Source: Chloroflexota bacterium
GTDB lineage: Bacteria > Chloroflexota > Anaerolineae > Anaerolineales > UBA4823
Assembly: GCA_012798185.1 (NCBI GenBank)
Contig: JAAZNS010000128.1
Coordinates: forward strand, 1 to 5,676
Direction of reading: 5' to 3'
DNA length: 5,676 nt
Part shown: positions 1 to 4,865 of the stretch, in pieces
Numbering within the stretch: the first letter of the stretch is position 1
How the letters are laid out: every line of letters begins with the position of its first letter
Notes under the pieces: generated by a model
Told to the model about the DNA's origin: nothing
Databases searched by the model: none
The model's input: only the letters and a program-made list of their open reading frames with translations
Translations under genes and position numbers: made by a program

Positions 1-1131
1 CCAGTTGCCAATATTAGCGGCGGGGTCGCCGTCGATAAGGTGCTGCATAAAAAATTTTTCTCCCCAACGCCAATCGATCAGGAGATTTTTTGTAAGAAAT
101 GAAGCAACGATCATGCGAGAACGATTATTTATCCATCCTGTTTGCACTAGCTGACGCATTACAGCATCGATTATTGGGTAACCGGTTTTACCATCGCACC
201 AAGCAGCAAAATCATCAAGATCATTGTGCCATTGAATGAATTTGTGACGAAAATTCTCTTTCGATGTTAATGGATAGAAATGCAAAATATGCATATAGAA
301 ATCGCGCCAAACTAATTCATCCATCCACGATTTGATGTTTTCTTTTGTATTTTCATCTAATGTTTGATTCATCAACATTTGAGCTTTCGAGAAGATATGC
401 CTGGCAGAAAGCATTCCAAATCGAATATATGGCGAAATCATGGATGTGCCATAAATAGACAGTATATTACGATTTTCTTTATATTTATAGATGGATAATT
501 CTTGTTTAGAGAAGAACCTATTGATCTGCTTTAATGCATAAATTTCGCCTGATGGCATGGCTATTATTGACTTATTGTACGATGGAAGCGATTCGCTTTC
601 AAACTCAAGCAGCGCATTGATATGAGCCGGTTTTTCAATCGCTTGATAGCCAGACAGCGAAATGGATGAATACCAGGCATTCTTGAAATGTGAGAATACC
701 GTATAAGGATTTCCATCTTTTTTTAAGATTAATCCAGGGGATATGATTGCCGGGTCACCAACAAAATGTATTGGAAATTGTTTTTGAATTATTGCATCGC
801 GCTCTTGGGCATACGGCGAATGATCTGGTTCACAATATATCGTGATTTGGTCGCCAGTAGGTAGTTCATTTTTTATTTTCCAAAATACTTCGAGCGGATT
901 ACCTGAGCGAATGATTAATTTACCGCCTTTTATATTAATTTCCTCATACAATTGCGACAATCCCGCAAATAAAAATGCTCTACGTTTTTCCCCAATTCTT
1001 GTGGAATTCAATATACTTGGATCAAGTATATATAATGGGATAATTTGATCCCCATTGGCAATTGCAGCTGCAAGGGAAGGATTATCAAATAGTCGTAAGT
1101 CGCGGCGAATCCACCATATATTAATTTTCAT
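1..1131 (-). CDS. phrB: Class I CPD deoxyribodipyrimidine photolyase, C-terminus cut by window edge
   Basis: This is a flavoenzyme that uses blue/near-UV light to split cyclobutane pyrimidine dimers in DNA. The reading frame is open from an ATG at 1131 to base 1, giving 377 residues of the roughly 450-480 usual for the family. The N-terminal antenna-binding Rossmann domain (about 1-165) opens with IWWIRRDLRLFDNPSL. The FAD/DNA-binding helical domain shows ELVWRDFY (272-279; W275 matches the lesion-stacking Trp), TGYPIIDAVMRQL (316-328), GWINNRSRM (332-340) and DGDPAANIGNW at the break. N373 and W377 match the Asn facing flavin N5 and the flavin-proximal Trp of E. coli PhrB. A stop codon lies four codons upstream, so 1131 is the earliest possible start; no Shine-Dalgarno is visible. 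It follows the epimerase gene after 111 bp with no convincing terminator, so it is probably cotranscribed, although a weak internal promoter (TTGAAT-16 bp-TATTTA on the minus strand, near 1210-1232) is possible. A plain photolyase is much likelier than a cryptochrome. Confidence 0.95.
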   Translation of the reverse strand, partial: MKINIWWIRRDLRLFDNPSLAAAIANGDQIIPLYILDPSILNSTRIGEKRRAFLFAGLSQLYEEINIKGGKLIIRSGNPLEVFWKIKNELPTGDQITIYCEPDHSPYAQERDAIIQKQFPIHFVGDPAIISPGLILKKDGNPYTVFSHFKNAWYSSISLSGYQAIEKPAHINALLEFESESLPSYNKSIIAMPSGEIYALKQINRFFSKQELSIYKYKENRNILSIYGTSMISPYIRFGMLSARHIFSKAQMLMNQTLDENTKENIKSWMDELVWRDFYMHILHFYPLTSKENFRHKFIQWHNDLDDFAAWCDGKTGYPIIDAVMRQLVQTGWINNRSRMIVASFLTKNLLIDWRWGEKFFMQHLIDGDPAANIGNW

Positions 1132-1242
1132 CGAAGAGCATTAATTTCATGCGACATATTTTTGAATATCGTCATCATTCACTGACTATTGGTATCTTAT
1201 AAATTAAATATTTAGTAAAAAAAGAAATTCAACAATCAATAG

Positions 1243-2181
1243 TTACAAGAATATATTTTTAAGTGCTGATTCAATATCTGGATAAGAAAACTCGAAGCCT
1301 AATTTTAACAACTTTTCTGGTATTTGTCTTTGGCTGGCAAGTAATATTTTCGCTTTTTCCCCCAAAAATAAGTTAAAAACCATTTCAGGCAGAGGTAACC
1401 AGGAGGGGCGATTGAGTATTTTGCCAATGGCTCGGCTAAATTCCCGATTTATAATAGGATTAGGAGATGAACAGTTAAATACTCCTTCTGCTTTTTGGTT
1501 ATCGAGTAGATATCGAATGACGCGAATTTCATCCTCGATATGAATCCAAGAGACCCATTGTTTTCCACTTCCTAACGGACCGCCAAGATAAAACCGATAT
1601 GGATATACTAAAAAGGGAAGAGCGCCGCCATTATTCCCTAAGACCATTCCTGCAGTACGGATAATTACTCGCCGGATATTCATTGTATCTAATTCTGCGG
1701 TTGATTTTTCCCATGGAATGCAAATTTGAGAAACGAAATCTTTACCAGGCGGTGAGGATTCGGTTAATATTTCATCACCCCGGTTACCATAATAGCCAAC
1801 AGCTGAAGCCTGGATGAAAAACTGAGGTTTTTTATGTGAAGATTTAATGGCTTGAACAAGCGCATTCCCAGAATTAATTCGACTTTGAAGGATTAATCGC
1901 TTCCTCTCAGGCGTATAGCGTTTTAAAAATATGGACGAAAATGAATTCCCCGCGATATTTTCACCTGCCAAATTAATAACCGCGTCAATATTTTCAATAA
2001 TATTACCCCATCCATCAGAAGTTTTCCCGTCCCATTGAAGCAGGCTGACATTTTTATCAAAATTGTTTATATACTTTTGGGGATTTCGACTAAGAACGAA
2101 TATTTTATAATGATCATTGTTTAAATTGTTAATTAATGCCTTGCCGATAAATCCAGTTCCACCAGTAATTAATATATTCAT
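1243..2181 (-). CDS. TIGR01777-family NAD(P)-binding epimerase-like protein (SDR39U1/YfcH type)
   Basis: This is an atypical extended short-chain dehydrogenase/reductase of 312 residues, about the normal family length. The N-terminal Rossmann fold has the dinucleotide motif GGTGFIG (7-13). NLAGENIAG (70-78) and QASAVGYYGNRGDEILTE (124-141) are hallmarks of the TIGR01777 family, and the classical YxxxK catalytic pair is not evident. The C-terminal DUF1731 segment runs RPSWLPLPEMVF through GEKAKILLASQRQIPEKLLKLGF (about 258-295). The start is supported by an AAGGAGT Shine-Dalgarno at 2186-2192, five bases before the ATG and the best ribosome site in the window. The reaction and substrate of this family are not established, so no specific function is assigned. 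It lies first in a minus-strand pair with photolyase and divergent from a CarH-like regulator, which suggests a role in the light response, perhaps in pigment, lipid or cofactor chemistry; that role is inference. Confidence 0.9.
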   Translation of the reverse strand: MNILITGGTGFIGKALINNLNNDHYKIFVLSRNPQKYINNFDKNVSLLQWDGKTSDGWGNIIENIDAVINLAGENIAGNSFSSIFLKRYTPERKRLILQSRINSGNALVQAIKSSHKKPQFFIQASAVGYYGNRGDEILTESSPPGKDFVSQICIPWEKSTAELDTMNIRRVIIRTAGMVLGNNGGALPFLVYPYRFYLGGPLGSGKQWVSWIHIEDEIRVIRYLLDNQKAEGVFNCSSPNPIINREFSRAIGKILNRPSWLPLPEMVFNLFLGEKAKILLASQRQIPEKLLKLGFEFSYPDIESALKNIFL

Positions 2182-2258
2182 AATGACTCCTTATCACCCG
2201 ATTACTATAGTCCTGCCCATTAAAAACAACAAACCTGATTTTTATTTAGATTCATCTT

Positions 2259-2287
2259 AGTATACAATCTAATCTGATCAAAGTCAA
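2259..2287 (-). promoter_or_regulatory. Predicted sigma70-type promoter for the epimerase-photolyase genes
   Basis: Read on the minus strand, a -35 element TTGACT (2282-2287) is followed by a 17-bp spacer and a -10 element TATACT (2259-2264). Both elements are one base from consensus and the spacing is optimal. The predicted start lies near 2252, giving a leader of roughly 70 nt before the epimerase ATG. The -35 box ends four bases from the ATGT repeat array, so a regulator bound there could block polymerase. Confidence 0.7.
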
Positions 2288-2291
2288 CAAA

Positions 2292-2346
2292 ATGTATATA
2301 TAATGTCTAGAATACATTGACATGATGTTTTAGAAATGTTAAAATA
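2292..2346. promoter_or_regulatory. Candidate CarH operator: five 11-bp-phased ATGT/ACAT units
   Basis: ATGT occurs at 2292, 2303, 2325 and 2336. The position at 2314 that completes the 11-bp register holds ACAT, the same word read on the other strand. The units begin ATGTATATATA, ATGTCTAGAAT, ACATTGACATG, ATGTTTTAGAA and ATGTTAAAATA. The array spans the space between the two divergent -35 boxes and covers the -35, spacer and -10 of the regulator promoter. CarH from Thermus is known to bind tandem repeats of about 11 bp around a -35 element as an AdoCbl-bound tetramer, so this is the natural site for the adjacent regulator. The repeats are seen directly; their function as operator is inferred. 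Short AT-rich words recur by chance, but exact phasing over five registers is less easily explained that way. Confidence 0.6.
2317..2345 (+). promoter_or_regulatory. Predicted sigma70-type promoter of the CarH-like regulator
   Basis: A perfect -35 hexamer TTGACA (2317-2322), a 17-bp spacer and a -10 TAAAAT (2340-2345, one mismatch) predict a start near 2352, about 29 nt before the ATG. The whole promoter lies inside the ATGT array, as expected for autorepression. Confidence 0.75.
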
Positions 2347-2362
2347 ATTTTAGATTTCAACC

Positions 2363-2384
2363 AGGATTTATTATGCCAATATGA
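2363..2384 (+). other. Possible three-codon leader ORF (MPI-stop) overlapping the regulator start
   Basis: AGGA (2363-2366) is six bases before an ATG at 2373, which reads Met-Pro-Ile and stops at TGA (2382-2384). That stop overlaps the regulator ATG as ATGA. The regulator start itself is 14 bases from the same AGGA, which is longer than ideal. Translational coupling through the mini-ORF would explain this layout, but chance is a real alternative in a short sequence. Confidence 0.3.
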
Positions 2385-3361
2385 ATAATCCTAATAAAAA
2401 TGAACATCATTATGATAAAGTTCCATTATTAAATATTGGGGTCGTATCCCGCATGACTGGTATTTCAATGGCAAATTTACGAGCCTGGGAACGGCGGTAT
2501 AATTTTCCTATTGCAAAGAGAACTGAGGGAGGACATCGGTTATATTCTGAATATGATGTTTATCAATTGAAGTGGGTAAAGGAAAAAATTTTAAGCGGCA
2601 TGCAAACTGCTTCAGCGATTAATTTATTCCGACATCAAGAGCAAATTAACCAAATTGATGATACTGAAGCAGAATACCAGCAAGAAATAATTATTCACGA
2701 GGGGAAAAAGTATTCTTTAGCATCGATAAAAACGCGATTAATCGACGCTCTAGTAAGTAAAAATATAGCCACAGCAAATGAGTTACTTGGAAATGCCCTT
2801 TCTGTTTATACACCAGAAGATATCATTTTAGAGGTGATAGGTCCTGCAATGGCAGCGATTGGGGAAAAATGGGAGAAGAAACAAATTAATGTAGCAATCG
2901 AACATTTAGTGACTAATTATTTGCGGCAGCGATTGATGATGTGGATGTTAAGCAGTCCGCCATCCAGATCGATGAAGCCGGTGTTATTAACCTGCGCACC
3001 ACAAGAATGGCACGAAGGGAGTCTACTGATATTAGGCACCTTGTTGAGACGCAAACGTTTTCCTATTGCATATTTGGGGCAGGCAGTGCCATTGAGTGAT
3101 TTATCGAGTTTTATTAATGAAATAAAACCGGTGTTAGTTGTAATTGTTGCAATGGGAGAAGATTCAGCGCGCGGGCTATCCGATTTGCCAAAACATATTT
3201 CAAATTTTGGAGAAGCGGGAAAGCCAATCATTGGATTTGGGGGAAGGATCTTTGTCACAAAACCTGAATTTAGAATGATTGTCCCCGGAGTATATTTAGG
3301 CGATACATTTACTGAGGGATTGAACAAAATCGAACAAATATTGAATGCCTCAATTGGATAG
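2381..3361 (+). CDS. carH: CarH/LitR-like MerR-family regulator with C-terminal cobalamin-binding photosensor domain
   Basis: This is a predicted cytoplasmic DNA-binding repressor that uses AdoCbl as a light sensor. The MerR-type winged helix occupies about 17-85: helix-turn-helix IGVVSRMTGISMANLRAWERRY (19-40) and wing RTEGGHRLY (47-55). A polar linker (about 86-112) leads to the helical B12-capping bundle (about 113-195) with W164 and E174-H175, the W-x9-EH motif diagnostic of CarH. The Rossmann-type B12 domain (about 199-324) has APQEWHEGSLL (206-216), where H211 is the likely lower cobalt ligand, and GFGG (285-288). At 326 residues it is longer than Thermus CarH (about 285). Two departures are visible: the residue after W164 is Glu where Thermus CarH has the His that ligates cobalt after photolysis, and ExHxxG is altered to EWHEGS. 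A stop codon in the leader excludes a longer start. Its promoter lies within the repeat array, suggesting autoregulation. Alternative: a MerR-B12 protein that senses B12 without light. Confidence 0.88.
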   Translation: MNNPNKNEHHYDKVPLLNIGVVSRMTGISMANLRAWERRYNFPIAKRTEGGHRLYSEYDVYQLKWVKEKILSGMQTASAINLFRHQEQINQIDDTEAEYQQEIIIHEGKKYSLASIKTRLIDALVSKNIATANELLGNALSVYTPEDIILEVIGPAMAAIGEKWEKKQINVAIEHLVTNYLRQRLMMWMLSSPPSRSMKPVLLTCAPQEWHEGSLLILGTLLRRKRFPIAYLGQAVPLSDLSSFINEIKPVLVVIVAMGEDSARGLSDLPKHISNFGEAGKPIIGFGGRIFVTKPEFRMIVPGVYLGDTFTEGLNKIEQILNASIG

Positions 3362-3393
3362 ATCTTGAAAATCTTGATTTTAATAGACTGATC

Positions 3394-3416
3394 ATCATAA
3401 GGAAATTATGATTTTT
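3394..3416 (+). terminator. Weak intrinsic terminator after the regulator gene
   Basis: ATCATAA (3394-3400) pairs perfectly with TTATGAT (3406-3412) around a GGAAA loop, followed by a T run to 3416. The seven-pair stem contains only one G-C pair, so termination is likely inefficient and some read-through into the riboswitch region is possible. Confidence 0.4.
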
Positions 3417-3580
3417 ACATGATTTTCAGATAATATTCAATTGGATAGTTTTGATCCGTGAATGATCCAATCTGAATCTTTCAATTCCCCGATATCATAT
3501 ATTCAAGTTGAATAGTAAGTGCACGATTGAAATTCCCTTTTTAATTCTAATGATTTATTTAAATAGAAAATCTTTTCGAT
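3417..3580. other. Non-coding AT-rich spacer with small repeats
   Basis: No credible coding frame is seen on either strand. TCAATTGGATAG occurs both at 3350-3361, over the regulator stop codon, and at 3437-3448. ATTGGAT (3440-3446) is inverted as ATCCAAT (3465-3471). None of these matches a known element I can name; they may be chance or binding sites for the downstream promoter. Confidence 0.5.
3500..3514. repeat. Perfect 15-bp palindrome TATTCAAGTTGAATA
   Basis: Seven-base arms flank a central G, about 67 bp upstream of the predicted -10 of the B12-uptake operon. The form is that of a dimeric repressor or activator site, but no regulator can be assigned. Confidence 0.35.
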
Positions 3581-3586
3581 TATAAT
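3581..3586 (+). promoter_or_regulatory. Predicted -10 element of the riboswitch-btuFC transcript
   Basis: A perfect TATAAT lies at 3581-3586, placing the transcript start near 3593, about 20 nt before the riboswitch P1 stem. The -35 position at 17-bp spacing reads TTTAAA (3558-3563), a poor match, so this promoter is either weak or helped by an activator. Confidence 0.5.
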
Positions 3587-3613
3587 ATGTAAAGTTCTTT
3601 AATATTTTTGATA

Positions 3614-3733
3614 AATAATAAGGTGCCCTATCCCCCGGATGGGAGGGCATAAGCAAGAAGCCGGTTAAAGTCCGGCGCTGTCGCGCAACTGTAATCCATT
3701 TTAATGGAAAGCCAGGACTAACACCTTATTATT
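3614..3733 (+). promoter_or_regulatory. Cobalamin riboswitch aptamer
   Basis: This is a B12-sensing leader RNA. Closing stem P1 is an unbroken 12-bp pairing of 3614-3625 with 3722-3733. The conserved core follows: a CCC/GGG-based hairpin (about 3626-3647), GCCGG/CCGGC (3660-3664 with 3672-3676) closing a seven-base TTAAAGT loop, GCGCAACTGTAA (3683-3694), and the B12-box-like AAGCCAGGAC (3709-3718). Between the last two elements there is only one short hairpin (TCCAT/ATGGA, 3695-3708), where classical long aptamers carry a large multi-stem arm. The aptamer sits directly before a terminator and a BtuF-type gene, which supports the call. The motif is certain enough for the family; the preferred cobalamin form cannot be told from sequence. 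Confidence 0.92.
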
Positions 3734-3791
3734 GTTACCACAAGCCTCGCTGAAAGGAGGTGGGAACAATTATTTGAATAACCCTACCTCC
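3731..3791 (+). promoter_or_regulatory. Riboswitch expression platform: P13-like hairpin versus antiterminator
   Basis: Two alternative folds compete. In the first, ATTGTT and CCAC (3731-3736, 3738-3741) pair with GTGG and AACAAT (3760-3763, 3765-3770), forming a hairpin stacked on P1 like the P13 hairpin of known cobalamin riboswitches. In the second, GGAGGTGGG (3756-3764) pairs with CCC and ACCTCC (3782-3784 and 3786-3791, one bulged T), which occupies the left arm of the downstream terminator. Ligand binding should favour the first fold, free the terminator arm and switch transcription off. I found no obvious Watson-Crick loop-loop contact with the aptamer. Confidence 0.65.
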
Positions 3792-3818
3792 TCTGAACAA
3801 CCAGAGGAGGTTTTATTT
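3786..3818 (+). terminator. Riboswitch-controlled intrinsic terminator
   Basis: ACCTCCTCTG (3786-3795) pairs perfectly with CAGAGGAGGT (3802-3811) around an AACAAC loop, followed by TTTTATTT. It is a strong GC-rich stem located between the aptamer and the btuF start, so it is an attenuator and not an end-of-gene signal. Confidence 0.88.
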
Positions 3819-3847
3819 AAAAAATAGGAAGATAAAAATTACTAATT

Positions 3848-4834
3848 ATGAAAAGCTTTGATTATAAAAAAACCAATATTTATTTATTGTTTTGTTTAGT
3901 TTTGCTGTTAAGCGGATGTATTCAGAATCGAATTGTAAGTAATGACCCAGGTTTGGGTGATGTTTCTGCCCAATCCTCTATTCAATTAAACCGGTCGAAA
4001 ATCGTCATTGTTGATGGATTAAATAGGGAAATTACGCTGCAAAAACCTGCCAGCAGGGTTATATCCTTGGCACCATCAAACACGGAAATATTATTTGCCA
4101 TTAATGCTGGATCTCAGGTAATCGGAAGGGATACCTTATCGGATTATCCTGAAGAAGTGAAAAAACTACCAGAAATAGGAGGTAACTATGGTGAGTTTGA
4201 CATCGAAAGAATTGTTTCGCTTCAGCCTGATCTAGTGCTTGCAACCAGTCTAAATCCGCAAGAATTAGTTAAAAAATTAGAAGATTTGGATATCACTGTA
4301 GTATATATACAAAACCCAATAGATTTGGAGGGTATGTTTGAAAATATATTGACCGTTGCAAAATTAACCGGACATACCCAAGATGCTGAATTATTGGTAA
4401 CTAAGTTAAACGGACGCGTTGAGGAAATAAAAAACAAAATAAGTAATATTCAAACTCGCCCAGTTGTTTTTTATGAAGTCGATGGAACTGATGCCTCTGC
4501 TCCGTGGACATCGGGAAAGGGGACGTTTATCGATACTTTGATTACTATGGCTGGTGGGGAAAACCTTGGAGCAAGATTAAATGTGGAATGGGCACAAATC
4601 AGCATTGAAGAAATTATCTCTCAAGATCCTGATTTAATATTAATTGGGGATGCGGTTTGGGGAGGCGTTACAGTTGATGCAGTAAAATCCCGCCCAGGAT
4701 GGGATACACTTTCGGCTGTAAAAAATAATAGGGTATATGAATTCGACGATAATATTGTTAGCCGGCCTGGACCCAGATTGATAGATGGGCTGGAATCATT
4801 AGCAAAACTATTGCACCCGGAATTATTTTATTAA
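3848..4834 (+). CDS. btuF: Cobalamin ABC transporter substrate-binding lipoprotein (BtuF type)
   Basis: This is a predicted surface-anchored binding protein that captures cobalamin and hands it to a BtuCD-type importer. Residues 1-24 form a lipoprotein signal: charged start, hydrophobic core (11-21) and lipobox LSGC with C24 as the lipidated Cys. A short linker precedes the periplasmic-binding-protein fold (PF01497; about 50-328), with RVISLAPSNTEILFAI (70-85), IERIVSLQPDLVLATS (119-134), APWTSGKGTFIDTLITMAGG (218-237) and SRPGPRLIDGLE (305-316). E120 and E254/E255 fall where E. coli BtuF has the acidic residues that dock to BtuC (inferred by position). The length of 328 residues is normal. 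The start is set by the signal peptide and a stop codon upstream; the nearest Shine-Dalgarno-like TAGGAAG (3825-3831) is 16 bases away, unusually far. The fold alone could also serve heme or siderophores; the riboswitch upstream makes cobalamin or another corrinoid the best call. Confidence 0.9.
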   Translation: MKSFDYKKTNIYLLFCLVLLLSGCIQNRIVSNDPGLGDVSAQSSIQLNRSKIVIVDGLNREITLQKPASRVISLAPSNTEILFAINAGSQVIGRDTLSDYPEEVKKLPEIGGNYGEFDIERIVSLQPDLVLATSLNPQELVKKLEDLDITVVYIQNPIDLEGMFENILTVAKLTGHTQDAELLVTKLNGRVEEIKNKISNIQTRPVVFYEVDGTDASAPWTSGKGTFIDTLITMAGGENLGARLNVEWAQISIEEIISQDPDLILIGDAVWGGVTVDAVKSRPGWDTLSAVKNNRVYEFDDNIVSRPGPRLIDGLESLAKLLHPELFY

Positions 4835-4849
4835 AATAAATATTTATTT
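4834..4849. repeat. All-A/T 16-bp perfect palindrome between btuF and btuC
   Basis: AAATAAATATTTATTT begins on the last base of the btuF stop codon. With no G or C and no following T tract of note, it is unlikely to terminate transcription; it may merely reflect base composition. Confidence 0.4.
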
Positions 4850-4865
4850 AAAAATTGATCTATTT

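Noticed and set aside
842..1048. Plus-strand open frame of 68 codons
   Set aside because: It lies wholly opposite conserved photolyase sequence, has no ribosome site and no recognisable domain.
1207..1232. T-rich minus-strand run between epimerase and photolyase as a terminator
   Set aside because: No stable hairpin precedes the T tract, so cotranscription is favoured; a weak internal promoter cannot be excluded.
2292..2346. Regular 11-bp repeats as a CRISPR-like or microsatellite array
   Set aside because: Only a 4-bp word recurs, units differ otherwise, and the period matches helical phasing at a promoter; repeats and spacers are far too short for CRISPR.
2917..3327. Minus-strand open frame of 136 codons
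   Set aside because: It is the antisense of the conserved cobalamin-binding domain of the regulator; the plus-strand motifs are unmistakable.
4222..4437. Minus-strand open frame of 71 codons
   Set aside because: It is antisense to the BtuF-type binding fold with no independent support.
4834..4849. Palindrome after btuF as an intrinsic terminator
   Set aside because: The stem is entirely A-T with almost no loop and no following U tract, and btuC starts 31 bp after btuF in the same direction.
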